Shown in pieces: positions 21,481 to 32,853 of a DNA stretch of 64,000 bases. Position 1 is the first letter of the stretch. Every line of letters starts with the position of its first letter. The position numbers and the translations under genes are program-made. The notes beneath the pieces are model-generated. The model was not told where the DNA came from. It did no database searches and was given only the letters and a program-made list of their open reading frames with translations. The DNA lies in the NCBI GenBank assembly GCA_034406715.1, contig CP137872.1:744001-808000 (forward strand), read 5' to 3'. Origin of the DNA: Rhodotorula mucilaginosa (taxonomy: Eukaryota > Basidiomycota > Microbotryomycetes > Sporidiobolales > Sporidiobolaceae).

Positions 21481-22087
21481 TCAGGCGGAGCCGTGAGCGG
21501 TATTTGCCGCGAGCAGGGGTGGGACGGCGGCGCCGAATTTGGTGGCCAGGCCGGCGAGCCACTCGAGGCCGACGCGTTTGTTCTCCCAGGCGTCGATCCG
21601 GTCCGCGATGCGACATGCGAGTAGGTGTTTGCACTGCTCCACGAAGGACGAGGTCAGGGTGAGGAAGAGCCAAATGGGAGAGTAGGTGTGTGGTTACCGT
21701 GACCTGGTTCCCCTTTGCGAGGACGCCGAACGAGTACGCTGGGCAGGGGCAATACCCCGTCCCGGCGGGGACGTGCGGGAAGACGGTGTAGGGTTGACCG
21801 CCCGAAGAGCTCGCGACTTGGTACAGCGGTCGACCATTTGGCGGCATGATGCGGGCGACTGAATTGAGACTCAGCATTCCGAGATAGCAGCTCTCTCCCC
21901 AGCAAAAGCCTACAGCAGCGAGGGGGGAGTCGGTCGTACCTTGGTCCTGGTCGATGAGGTCGAGGGCTTCGAGGAGCATAGCGGGTCCGACGACGAGCGC
22001 GAGAGCGTGCAGCGAGTCGTCCGAGAGGGGAGCCTCGAGCGCGGCGAGCTGGCCATTCAAGAGCTGCGAGCTAGAGTGCGCTGCCAT
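21481..22087 (-). CDS. SWS1: SWIM zinc-finger protein, Sws1/ZSWIM7 family
   Basis: Shu-complex component that pairs with Rad51 paralogues and promotes Rad51 filament assembly in homologous recombination. Three exons (22087-21940, 21858-21698, 21633-21481) give 153 aa, close to the human and fission-yeast proteins. The SWIM ligands are visible as C86-P-C88, a 15-residue spacer and C104-K-H106, followed by the family continuation LLACRIADRI. The motif is split by the last intron; a GTAACC donor at 21697 gives the best match (GNQVT then CKHLLA), and a GTCACG six bases upstream is an in-frame alternative. The start is the first ATG giving the expected short N-terminus. It is transcribed away from the PPG1 gene. 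Confidence 0.88.
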
Positions 22088-22724
22088 GGCGGGCCTCAGC
22101 GAAGTGTAGCTGACTCCAAGGTGGACTCGAATGGGCGAGCGTAGAGTCCGAGTCCGAGAGGCCAAACCTCTCTTCGCTGACGAATTCACGTCGATTCGAT
22201 TCGCACTTCTCGCGCTGCGCAAACGAGGCAAGTTGGCTCGCTAGAGACTCGCCCGATCACTCGCTTCTCTCGGCATCAGCTGCCACCAAGAAAGGGCCCC
22301 GTGGTTGCGGTCAACAGTCGCCATCATCAATCTCTCGTTTCGAGACTCGCAAACCCGCCGCCCATCGGCACAGCTTTGTTTTCGGTCGAAACGTACACGA
22401 GCGAGATAGAGGGCTTTTCGAGGTGAGTATCGGTTGCCTGCAGGACCGGAGACTGCGGTGTGAGGGGCGGCAAGAGTGGGGCGACATGTCGCTTTCAGAG
22501 CAGCAGCGGCGGGCAGGCAGGCAGGCAAGACTGTACCGTACAGGCATTCCGGCAGGTCGACACTGCTTATAAGGGCAAGGAGGCCGTGACTGCCGTATTC
22601 TTGTCGATGGACCAACATCTTCGACCTCTCAGATCTGCGAGCAAGAACGCAAACCGGCCAGCCCGGAAGCACACAAGCTGACCACCCTCTCCTTCTACCG
22701 ATCCACGAAAAACCACAGCCAAGC
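22088..22724. promoter_or_regulatory. Divergent promoter region, SWS1/PPG1
   Basis: A 637-nt space between two outward-transcribed genes. I see no conserved frame. It contains a short GGCAGG tandem near 22510-22528 and otherwise nothing recognisable. Confidence 0.45.
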
Positions 22725-24215
22725 ATGCTCGACCTCGATGGCGCCATCTCGATCCTGTTGCGGAAAAAGCTTCTCGGAGAGGCGCTCCTCAAAGAGATTT
22801 GCGAAAAGACAAAGGAGCTCTTGATGCGCGAGAGCAACGTCGTCCACATTCAAGCACCCGTCACCGTCGTCGGAGACATCCATGGGTGGGTGCTCACGAC
22901 TGCAATCTTTCCGACTGTGCGTGTGCACTGACGAAGACCACCCGGATTTCTCCTCTCCCCCTTTGCGCTACATTCCTCGCCACCCTGGCCACTTGCACTT
23001 GGCCCCCCCGCCTGCCAGCCAATTCTATGACCTGATCGAGATCTTCCGGATAGGAGGCTACTCGCCCCATACCAATTACCTCTTCCTCGGCGACTACGTC
23101 GACCGAGGCTTGTTCAGCGTCGAGACCATCTCGCTCTTGACCTGTCTGAAACTGCGGTATCCGGACCGCGTCCAGCTCATCCGAGGGAACCACGAGAGTC
23201 GCGCAGTCACACAGGTGCGTTCTGTCGTTGTGTATCGGGGCTCGCGTAAGTCTGACACCAAGGAAGGAAGCTGATCCCCTCCCTGTTGCTCAGACGTACG
23301 GATTCTACTCGGAATGCGTGCGGAAATACGGCAGCCCGTCCGTGTGGCAGTACTTTACCGACATGTTCGACTTCCTCACCCTCTCGGTCGTCATCGACGA
23401 CCGGATATTCTGCGTCCACGGAGGTGAGTGTGGGAGTTTTCTCAGCATTCCTTCTCTTTCTCTCTTTGTGCTGACCCTTGGCCATATTCTTCTAGGCCTG
23501 TCTCCTTCTGTGCATACACTCGATCAGATCAAGATCATTGACCGCTTCCGAGGTGCGTGCCCGACTCGGGGTTTCTCCTAACTCGTCGACCGAATCACGG
23601 ACTTTTTTGCTTACCCCGTCTCGTTTTGTGCCTCGGCTCCAGAAATCCCGCACGAGGGTCCGATGGCAGATCTCGTCTGGTCAGATCCAGATCCGGACAA
23701 GGAAGAGTTCTCGATATCGCCTCGGTGAGTCAGGGGACGAGGAAGGAAGGATCCCTTTCCGGATCCGGCCTCCATCCGTCCCTCCCTTACTGACGACGCG
23801 GCATCCTCTCTGTGTGCAGAGGCGCGGGCTACACTTTTGGCGCCCAAGTCGTCAACAAGTTCCTCGACTCGAACAACATGGTCCACATCCTCCGCGCGCA
23901 CCAACTCTGCATGGAAGGTTTCTCGGTCCTCTACAACGACAAACTCTCGACCGTCTGGTCCGCGCCCAACTATTGCTACCGCTGTGGCAATATGGCGAGT
24001 ATTCTCGAGGTGGGACCGAACGGCGAGAAGCACTTTAATGTGTTTGATGCGGCGCCCGAGAATGAGAGAGATGGGCCGCAACAACAGCAGGCGGGGACGG
24101 GACCGTCCAATGTGAGTTCGGAAACCCTCTCTCCCTCCCTTCTCTCTGGGGGCTCCTCCCGATCCTTTGCGTTGACCTCCTTGACAACTCTTCGCAGATC
24201 GAGTACTTCCTCTGA
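22725..24215 (+). CDS. PPG1: PP2A-like serine/threonine protein phosphatase Ppg1
   Basis: Catalytic subunit of the PPP family, closest by eye to Ppg1 ([19 protein letters not shown], then [16 protein letters not shown]), which in yeast works with the STRIPAK-like Far complex. Seven exons (22725-22885, 23019-23214, 23294-23423, 23496-23552, 23643-23724, 23820-24111, 24198-24215) give 311 aa. Metal-binding motifs GDIHG (50-54), GDYVDRG and GNHES are intact, as are HGGLSP and the C-terminal [11 protein letters not shown]. The last exon is 18 nt and encodes just IEYFL plus stop, the conserved tail whose terminal leucine is carboxymethylated in PP2A-type enzymes. Some confusion with PP4 or PP6 is possible, but the N-terminal part favours Ppg1. 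Confidence 0.9.
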
Positions 24216-24730
24216 AGCGGAACAACCCGCCTCACCGTCGCTTCCCCCCCTTTCCTTACTCTTTTTTCTGCCCACCGCCGCATGTTAGACCCGCCCACTT
24301 TGCATATGGTCCTCCCCTCCATATACCCTCGGCGACTGACTCTCCTGTTCGCCCCCCCGCCGAGTTCCTTGGTTCCGCGCCTCCCTGTTCCGCATACATT
24401 GCAGATCCCTTTCGACCTTTGATGATACCCCCCCATTTTTCTCATGTTGCAAAAACGAAATCTCGCTCCGAACGAGAAGCCGATACATGGACGCGAAGGC
24501 TTACTTCATGAACGAGCTGGTTGAGAGGGTTGACTGTTTCGCGAAAAACTTCCGAGCGTCTCGTTACGGCGGCGCGCCAGGCTCGGGTGCGGAGAATGGT
24601 GTTTAAGCAAATGCCTGCTGCTGCGAAAACTAGACAAAGTCGTAGCCACTGCGGCGGTCGCGAAGAGGCAGGAGTCAGCAGCCGTGACAGACAGACGTGT
24701 GCGCACTGCCCGAGGAAAGAACAAAGAAGC
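24216..24730. other. Convergent intergenic region, PPG1/CDK11
   Basis: Both flanking genes end here. Open frames are short and unlike known proteins. A pyrimidine-rich stretch near 24120-24290 is presumably PPG1 intron and 3' UTR. Confidence 0.4.
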
Positions 24731-26638
24731 CTACCCGGCAGCGCGCTCTGGCGCAGAGGGTGAGGCGAGCGTCGTTTTCCTGCGAAAGGGCAAGTACAAA
24801 AAGCCGGCTCAGCCCGCGAATTCTTCCCCTTCTTAGGTGCTTTTCCCGCCGCTCCAACCAACACAGAGAAAAAACGCACTTTTCCCCATTAGCGATGCTC
24901 GGGAAGCTATTGAACAAGCTCGCGTCCTTGGGGAGCGGACTCTCGCTGAAGTAGGGGTGTCGGAGGGCCTCTTCGGCCGTGATGCGCTTGTCGGGGTCGT
25001 AGGTCAAGAGTTTCTGGATCAGGTCGAGGCCGGCTTGGGTTAGGTAGCGGAAAGTGCGCGAGAGGGCTGAGTACCTGCGTGCGTGTAGGCGAGAGGGGGA
25101 GGGAGGAGAGAGGGTGGAAGATCAGAAACGGAAATGGCTTCTTCCATCGAGGGAGGGAGAGCACAAGATCGACTGGTATGCGGCGGGGTTCGTCTAGTGA
25201 ATGGAAGGAGGAATCGCCCGTATAGACCAGGTACTGCGGTCATCTCTGCTAGACTCACGGTTGGGCGGCTTCGACGTTGAAGGATTTGGCGTTGGGCAAC
25301 TTTCGGAACCCGGGCCACATCTCTTCGGTCGGTCGTCCCAACAACTTGAAGATCTGTAGACCGAGCGAGCGGACCCTCCTTTCGAATGTCAGCAGCAATC
25401 AATCGTAGCAACCTCCCTTGTCCCCTCCTTCTCCGAGTGACGAGGGCTTCAGGCGAGTGAGACAGACCTTGTTGACTTGGTCGATTTCGCCGCGGCCGGG
25501 GAGGAGGGGTTCGCGGAGGATGAGTTCGCCAAAGATGCAGCCGATGGACCAGATGTCCACGGCGGTCGAGTACTCGGTTGCTCCGAACAAGAGTTCCGGG
25601 GCGCTGTGTTTCCGAGTTTTATCAGGGGTGAGCCTTGGAGGGATTAAAGAAGACCCGAGGGAGGGAGGAGGAGGACTGACCGGTACCAGAGGGTGACGAC
25701 GAGTTGGGTCATGTCGCCGAGGGGTTCTCCGTACGTGCGGGCGAGGCCAAAGTCGGCGACCTTGATCTGTCCGCGGTTGTTCATGAGCAGGTTGCTCGTC
25801 TTCAAGTCGCGGTGGATGATCCAGTTGTCGTGGCACGCGGCCATGACCGACAAGAGTTGGAGCATGAGGGTCTTGATCTCGCTCGCGAGGAACGGGGTCG
25901 GCATGTTGGCGAGGAGGGTTTTCAGGTCGTGTTCGACAAAGTCCATGACGATAAAGACTTGAGTCAGGGTGTCGCCGACGACGACCTCGCGGACGCGGAC
26001 AATGTTTTCGTGCGGGACCGTCATGAGGGTCTGGATCTCGCGCAGGGAGGTGATGGGAAAGCCGTTCTTCTCCTTGTCCATTTTGAGTTTTTTCAACGCG
26101 ACAATGTCGCCCGTCGATTTGCACCGCGCGCGGAACACGATGCCGTAGCTCCCTTCCTCGATCTCGTTCAGGCGCTAGAGGGTGGTAGTGTTGGATCATC
26201 AGTGCCTTGTGATGCTCGGTAAAAAGAGTGCGCTGGGGGGGGGGGGGGGGACTGACCTCGTACGAGTAGACGGATCTGCAGGATTCGAGGAGGGGATGGG
26301 CGGCCCTGCCTCTGTTGGGTATTCTCCGCCTCGGCGGTGGTAGTAGTGCAGCCCCCGCGCGCGGCCCTTGGCTCCCTTGACGGTCATCGGTCCCCCTCGT
26401 GGTCGCGGTCGGAGAAGCGGAAGCGGAAGCAGAGGAAGACGTTGCGGCGCGCTTCTCTTGTGCGAGCCTGGCTTTGAGGACTTGTTGGCGTTTGCGTTCC
26501 TGTTCTCGGATGCGGTCTTGGTCGTCTTCCTGGTCCCATTTGGATTTCTTGCGAGGCGGAGGCGCACCTGGCGGGCGAGGACGGGGGTCAGCGGGAGTGG
26601 GGCTGGCTGGTGCGAGCAGTTGGACTGAGCATACTCAT
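24731..26638 (-). CDS. CDK11: Cyclin-dependent kinase 11 (PITSLRE family)
   Basis: Cdc2-like kinase of the CDK11/PITSLRE family, acting with cyclin L in transcription and pre-mRNA splicing. Seven exons (26638-26635, 26567-26257, 26174-25681, 25603-25468, 25353-25259, 25074-24880, 24779-24731) give 427 aa. Residues 1-105 are a basic and serine-rich leader ending SCRSVYSYE. The kinase domain follows: glycine loop [21 protein letters not shown] at about 145-151, [37 protein letters not shown] and [14 protein letters not shown]. The tail ends [10 protein letters not shown]. The first coding exon is only ATGA; it joins exon 2 to read [13 protein letters not shown]. Intron 2 has a run of 16 C (coding strand) a few bases after its donor. 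The bare upstream exon is inferred from phase and a GTATGC donor. Confidence 0.9.
26235..26250. repeat. G16 homopolymer in CDK11 intron 2
   Basis: Sixteen consecutive G on the + strand (C on the coding strand), seven bases from the intron donor. This is the longest homopolymer I noticed in the window. Confidence 0.9.
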
Positions 26639-26874
26639 TCCGACTCTACACTCTCTACACTGTGCGTGTGCGGCGAGTGCTGTTGCGGGTCAAGAAGAGA
26701 ACGAAGTGGAGCCGCACGCTCTCGCTCTTCTGCCCCTCGCTAGACTCGCATCGACCCGAAGGTGGATCGAGTATCCAGCTTGGCTTTCAGTACAGCCCCG
26801 CTTAGCCTTGAGTACCCCCAGACCCGGCCCGACCCGTCTCTTCCGCCTCCCCTTCCCCCGCCGCCTCGTCTGCG
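26639..26874. promoter_or_regulatory. Divergent promoter region, CDK11/PAP2 phosphatase
   Basis: Only 236 nt separate the start codons of two outward-transcribed genes, so the promoters must be compact or shared. No TATA box stands out. Confidence 0.5.
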
Positions 26875-28924
26875 ATGAGCGAGTTTGTGCACCGACTCGT
26901 GCACGGTCCGGATCGACCTCGCCGCCCCTTGGACAAGAACAGGCTCAAGCTACTCGTCTACAGCTATCTCCCAGGTCAGTTCCCACCGCGCACCGAGTTG
27001 ACGCCCGTCTCTCTCTGCACCGCCTCTCGGACAGACGGACGTTCAGTTGTCGGAGCATGGCGCTGACTCTGATTGACACGCTCGCAGACTGGATGTAAGC
27101 ATCTCTCTATGACAACCCCTTCCTGCTGGCCCGCCCCATCCTCCGTGCCCCGACACCCATCCCATCTAGCGCGCTGCGGACCGTCTTCTCGCCTCGTCTT
27201 CCCCCCACTAACCTCGTCGCAGCACACCCCGTCCGCAGCCTCACCATCGTCTTGCTCGTCCTCATCGGCGTATTGACAGACAAGGCAGGCTACAAACGCC
27301 AGTTCTCTCTGACCGACACATCCATCCAACACACCTATGCCGTCCACGAACGAATCACCTTCGGTTCGTTCCCCCCCTCTGTGGCTTCACGGACTGCCCC
27401 GCATTGAAACCCCCCGCTCGCACGCACACAGGCGAATGTATCGTCTACGCAGGAATCATCCCCTTGGTCCTGATGGCCCTGATCGCCCTCGTCTGGCGCC
27501 GCTCCTTCTGGGACTTGCACGCCAGCATCCTCGGACTCCTCCTCTCCGTGTCCCTCACCACCGTCTTTACCCAAGTCGTCAAGGTACGCTTCCAGTTGAC
27601 GCTCCGAGAGAGAGAACAACCAGAGACTCAGCGAACCCCGCCCCCCACACACACACCAGGTCTGCGTCGGACGACCGCGCCCGGACTTGATCGACCGGTG
27701 CCAGCCCGTCGAAGGAGCGACCAACGCGGCCGTGTACGGCCTCGCAACGGTTGCTATCTGTACAGTCCAGAGCGGTCACATCATGTGAGTGCAGCGCGCG
27801 CGCCCGTGCTGCAGGGAGGCCGAATCGGCGAGACGAGAGATAGAGAAGGCTATCTATCCTTTCTGACTCGGACGCTTGCTTCGCGCGTACAGTGACGACG
27901 GGTTCAAGTCGTTCCCGTCCGGTCACTCTTCTTGTGCGTCTTCTTCGCTCGAATCGAGTACCTCGGGCGGGCGGGTGCAGGTTTACTGACGGAGAGATGA
28001 TGAGCAGTCGCCTGGGCCGGGTTGGGCTACTTTGCGCTGTACCTCTCGGGCAAGATGCACCTCTTTGATCACCGCGGTTACACGGTCAAAGCGTGGGTGG
28101 CCATCGCGCCCCTGATCGGGGCGACGTTGATCGCCGTCAGTCGCACGATGGGTGAGTCTCTCGCTCTCTCCCTCTCTCTCGCCACACATGCCGCCCGGGA
28201 TGTATATGAGGAGGGCTGACTGACGAGAGCGGGGGGTCCACATAGATTATCGACACCATGCGACGGACGTCATTGCTGGGAGTATCCTCGGCGCCTTGAT
28301 CGCGCTCGTGACCTACCATCTCTGTGCGTCGTCTCTCATTTCATTCCAATCTTCTACCCCCCGTTCCTCTGCTGCCACGAAGCACTCTCTCGCTGACGGG
28401 ACCGCCTCGCCTCGCTCGTGCCTGCCAACAACCTCTTGATCTCGGTTTCACTCCCTCCCTCGCCCGCCCGCTCGATTGGCTCCGACCACACACCTCCCTA
28501 CCGACCCCCTACCCTGCATGCAGACTACCCGTCCCTCTTCTCGCCGAAATGTCACCTCCCGTTCTCGCCCCGCATCCCCCCAACGGCGGTCCAAGACCGG
28601 ATGGCGCTCGACTCTTCGACGTCCGGTGTTTCGGACGGAATCGAGGACGAGACGGCTCCTCGCGATGGCAACGGCGGTCGGAATGGGCACGTGCTTCCGC
28701 TGCATGGGGGAGGGCAGGGGTATTCGCGCGAGTTTGGACAGGCGGGGAGGGAATCGCATGATGGTGGGGCTGCTGGTCTGAATGGGGTGGAAGTGCCGCT
28801 CGAGTCGTCTGGATGGGGACGAGGAGCAGGACGAGGGGGACCGTATGCGGAGGCGGCGGAGGCGGCGGCGGATTCGAAGAAGCAGAGCAGCGATAGCTTC
28901 CAGGTTCAGGCGAGGCAGCAGTGA
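26875..28924 (+). CDS. DPP1: PAP2-type lipid phosphate phosphatase (diacylglycerol pyrophosphate phosphatase, DPP1-like)
   Basis: Multi-pass membrane enzyme that dephosphorylates diacylglycerol pyrophosphate, phosphatidate and related lipids. Nine exons (26875-26974, 27088-27094, 27239-27363, 27432-27583, 27660-27784, 27893-27933, 28008-28151, 28246-28323, 28524-28924) give 390 aa. The three catalytic motifs are complete: KVCVGRPRP, FPSGHSS and SRTMDYRHHATDV. DWILTIVLLVLI and GYKRQFSLTDTSIQH match fungal DPP1. The C-terminal 130 residues are disordered and glycine/acid rich and probably cytoplasmic. Exon 2 is only 7 nt (ACTGGAT), yet it is required to read the conserved DWI. Coding length is an exact multiple of three. 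Confidence 0.92.
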
Positions 28925-29235
28925 TTCCTTGACTTTGGCCACCGCGAGGCCGCGCGACTAGACGCAGAGGCTGCTAGATCGCGGTTGTCGTGACCGACCC
29001 TTTCTATCCTCGACCCTCTTGAAAGTACTTATGATGTCCTTGTACCCGATCCTATCCGGCAAATTTATCTTCAAACCCTTTTCAAGAGTGTAGAGGAGAG
29101 AGAGAGAAGGGGAGATGTCGCTAGATTCCCCCTTGTTGAGTCGCCCCACCTCGCCGACGCCGAGCAGGCTGCGGAGATTCTGAGAGCATGCGGTCATCAT
29201 CCACTCTCTTCTCACGACGAGTACAGTAGTACGCG
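28925..29235. other. Intergenic, PAP2 phosphatase to M13 peptidase
   Basis: About 310 nt holding the 3' UTR of one gene and the promoter of the next. A GAGA-rich stretch lies near 29091-29110; nothing else is recognised. Confidence 0.4.
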
Positions 29236-32200
29236 ATGAGTGCACCACGCACTCGAGACGAAGAAGAACAGGAACCGCTCCTCCGTGGAGAGCAGGTTCG
29301 ACAACCCGCAGCAGGAGACGAAGACTTGCCCGGCGAATGGCAGCCAGAGTCGCTCGGTTCGCGCATCCGCACCGCACTCCGCTCGCCAGGTGAGTTCGGC
29401 CGCATAAGCAGCATTCTATTTAGTGGGATGCTGACGACCCTTGGAACGACCCCCGGCAGGTCCGTTGAACGGACTCGAAAAGGCGCTCGCGGCTGCGTTC
29501 CTCATCGCGCTCTTGCTCGTCGGGCTCTTTGCCGGCTTGTTTGGCGGCGAGGTCGTCAAATACAAGCACTACAAGCACAAACACCAGCACGAGTATCACC
29601 CACCTCATCCGCCTCCGGGGCGTCCGACGACCACCGTGACCGCTTCGACCTTGTATCCACCCGGACCGACGGGGAAACCGATCCCGCCGCCTTCGCCCGC
29701 GCCGCCGCCGCCCAAGCATCCCCAGGACCCCAACTCGCTCTGCTTGACGGCTGATTGTGTCCGCTCGGCGGCGACGATCCTGTCCGGCCTCGACACCTCG
29801 ATCGACCCGTGCACCGATTTCTACGAGTATGCCAACGGAGGGTGGTTGGACTCGCACCCGATCCCGCCGGGCAAGGCGAGCTTCTCCGTCATGGCCGACA
29901 TTGCGGACCGGAACCGTCGAGTCATCCAACGCGTTCTTGAGCGGGACCCGAGATCGGAAAAGGACCGGAGCGAAGCCGATCGGGAGAACCTCGCCCATTT
30001 GAGGGCGTTCTGGACTTCGTGCAACGACGAGGCGGCGCTGGACAAGGTTGGGAGCCAACCGCTGTATGCGATCGCGGACGAGGCGATCAAGCTATGGCGC
30101 GGGGGCGACGCGGCAATCGGCGTCGACGACGAGGCCGACGATGAGGCCGAGGCCGAGTGGCTCATGCAGGCGGACGGGACCCCTTACGAAGCCGAGGGTC
30201 ACCACCACAAGAAGCACAAGAAGGACAAGAATCACCACCACCCCCACGGTCGCTGGGATCCCAAGACGAAGCGGACCCGGTTGACCAACGCGTTGGCGTA
30301 CCTGCACTCGCGTGGCGTCGGAGCCCTGTTCGACACGGCGGGGGAGGGCGACGTCGGTGCCGATCCGAAGGACGTCGTGCTCTGGCTCAGTCAATCCGGT
30401 CTTGGTCTCCCGTCCAAGGATTACTACGGCGACAAGGCTGTCGTCAAGAAATACCAGAAGGCGCTCGAGGTCGTCCTCGACGAGGTTTACTCGTCCCGTG
30501 ATGAACAGGCCATGACGGGACTCGCGGCGGACGTGGTCCGACTCGAGAAGGAACTCGCACAGATCTCGCTCGACCTCGACAAGCTCAGTGAACCCGGCCC
30601 CACGTACAACCCTTACAACGCGACGGCGTTGCAGGACCTGTTCCCGTCCGTCTCGTTCGGTGACTACTTTGCCTCGCTCGGTCCACGACCTCGCTTCCCC
30701 GAACCGGTCATCGTCACCTCGCCCGAATACTTTGGCAACCTGACCCGAATCCTCGACGACGTTGCCCCCGACGTCCTCGAAGCGTACTTTGTCTCCCGAG
30801 TCGGCTTCAACTTTGCCTCGCTGCTCGGACCGAAGCAGTCGATCCGCCGCGCGGTGCAGAAATTCGGCAACTCGCTCACGGGAGTCGACACCCTGCCGCC
30901 GCGAACAGAAGTCTGCCTCGACTTGCTCGACAACTCGCTCGGCTTCTCGGTCGGTCGGTACTTTGTCGAGGAGGCGTTCCCGGGCGAGTCGAAAAAGTAT
31001 GGCGAGGAAGTGATCCGCAGTATCATTCAGGCGTTCCAGGATCGGTTGCCCGGTCGGTCGTGGCTCGATAAAGAGACGCGCGACAAGGCTAAGGAGAAGG
31101 TCCAGGCGATCGAGTACAAGGTACGTGTGTCGCGAAGCTCGTGCCTCGTTCACACGACCGACTTTGGTCCTGACATCGCTTCCCTTCTACCGAAACAGAT
31201 CGGCTACCCGCTCTCGCCCGACACGACCAAACCGGAATCGATCCGCTCGTACTACCAGATCCAGATGCCGGTCCGCGCCGACGACTTTTTCGGCAACGTC
31301 GTCCGGGCCCAAATCGCCGACGAGAAGCGCAAGTGGGCTTCGATCGGCCGGCCCAAGAACCGCGACGAGTGGGAGATGAATCCGCAGGAAGTCAATGCAT
31401 ATTTCTCTCCGCCTGATAACCAGATCGTATTCCCTGCCGGGATCCTGCAAACGGTAAGGCGGAAGACGGTCTTCTGCTCCCTTTGGCCTCTCGGACTTCC
31501 CCCGAGCTGACCTTCCGCGACCTCCCTTGCAGCCTTTCTTCAACGTTGACTGGCCAGAGTACCTCGTATGGTGAGCTCTATAGCCTCCGCGCTCGACTCG
31601 ACGCCCACAAAGCGACAACGCTGACAGCCCGTTCTTTCCCTCCGCCACAGGGGTGCCTTCGGCAGCGTCGCCGGGCACGAGTTGACCCACAGCTTGGACC
31701 AAGCCGGTCGTCAGTACGACAAGGACGGTCGCCTCGTCGATTGGTGGTCCGAAGAGACGAACAAGCGCTTCCTCGAACGGCAGAAGTGCTTCCGTCGCCA
31801 GTACGCCGGATACAACATCACAGGCCCGGACGGTCGCTCGTACCCGATCAACTCGCGCTACACGGGCGGAGAAGACGGTGCCGACTCGGGTGGGATCGCG
31901 CAGGCTTACGATGCCTGGCAAGCTCGCCGCAACGTCACCACCACCACCGGTCACGGAAACGACACGGGCGCGGCGGTGGACCGCAAGAACTGGTTGCTGC
32001 CCGGCTTGGACGAGTACACGCGCGAGCAAATGTTCTTTATCGCGTATGCGCAGGGGTGGGCGCGCGCGACGACTCGCGCCGAGGACGTGAGGCGCATCCG
32101 AGTCGACCCGCATTCGCCGACTCGTTTCCGAGGTGCGTGCATGTTTCTCCCTCTCACACTCGCTCTCTTTCTTTTTTCTCGAGAGCTTTGGAGGATTCTT

Positions 32201-32510
32201 GTCCGTGGGCGCGATGCGCGACCCGGCGGCGACCGCCTTTGCATACCCGTCGGATCAGTGCCGGTTTTCTCTCAGAGACGCTGATCAGGCCACAACTCGC
32301 GCACTTCCCTTCCCTTTTCTACGTGCAGTCATTGGTCCTCTTTCGAACAACGAAGCGTTCGCCAAGGCGTTCAACTGCCCTGCCGGTTCGCCGATGAACC
32401 GTGGCAACGACCGCTGCGAGGTGGGTTCTCCTCCGCGGAGGACGCTGATCTCTTCTGGTATGGCGTCGATCTGACTTGACTATTCTCTTCGAGTTACACA
32501 GCTCTGGTGA
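29236..32510 (+). CDS. M13 (neprilysin / endothelin-converting enzyme) zinc metallopeptidase
   Basis: Type II membrane ectopeptidase. Seven exons (29236-29389, 29460-31120, 31199-31453, 31533-31570, 31651-32132, 32329-32420, 32502-32510) give 896 aa. A 50-residue cytoplasmic tail precedes one transmembrane helix (ALAAAFLIALLLVGLFAGLF). The catalytic part has NAYFSPPDNQIVFPAGIL, the zinc site HELTH at about 712-716 and third ligand E777 in EDGADSGG, with the ExxxD spacing of the family. The 9-nt last exon encodes LW and stop, so the protein ends CELW, matching the conserved M13 C-terminal CxxW. Two unusual His/Lys-rich stretches occur: just after the membrane helix (YKHYKHKHQHEYH) and inside the domain near residue 295 (GHHHKKHKKDKNHHHPHG). 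The physiological substrate is unknown. Confidence 0.92.
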
Positions 32511-32853
32511 TCTGCACCGTATGGCACCCGAGCGATGGATCGAACAAGCACACACAAGCAAGCACGAAAAAAGACAGTTGAGGCGGCAAGTACAACACCG
32601 AGAAAATTGCGCACCGCGCAGAGGGTGCATGTAGATAGTTCCGGACTCTGTGCCTGAAGATGTCAGTACAAAGATATGTTCCAATCCGATGCAGGGAGCT
32701 GGAGCTGGAGGCAGTGCTGCGTGCCGCGGCCCTCGGCAAAGGCGACAACGCTCTCAACTTTTTCCCTGCCGCGACTTCTCGTCGCTCTCGCGCTCTTGCT
32801 TTGGCGTGTTTCCTTGGTTAGACGCGTGTGCATATATATTCTCTCTTGCAGTC
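32511..32853. other. Intergenic, M13 peptidase to SCOT
   Basis: This 343-nt space holds the 3' UTR of the peptidase and the SCOT promoter, with an AT-rich CATATATATTC about 30 nt upstream of the SCOT start codon that could act as a TATA-like element. Confidence 0.45.

Noticed and set aside
30092-31153. 353-codon minus-strand frame
   Set aside because: It is a shadow of the M13 peptidase, whose zinc motifs and phases are complete on the plus strand.
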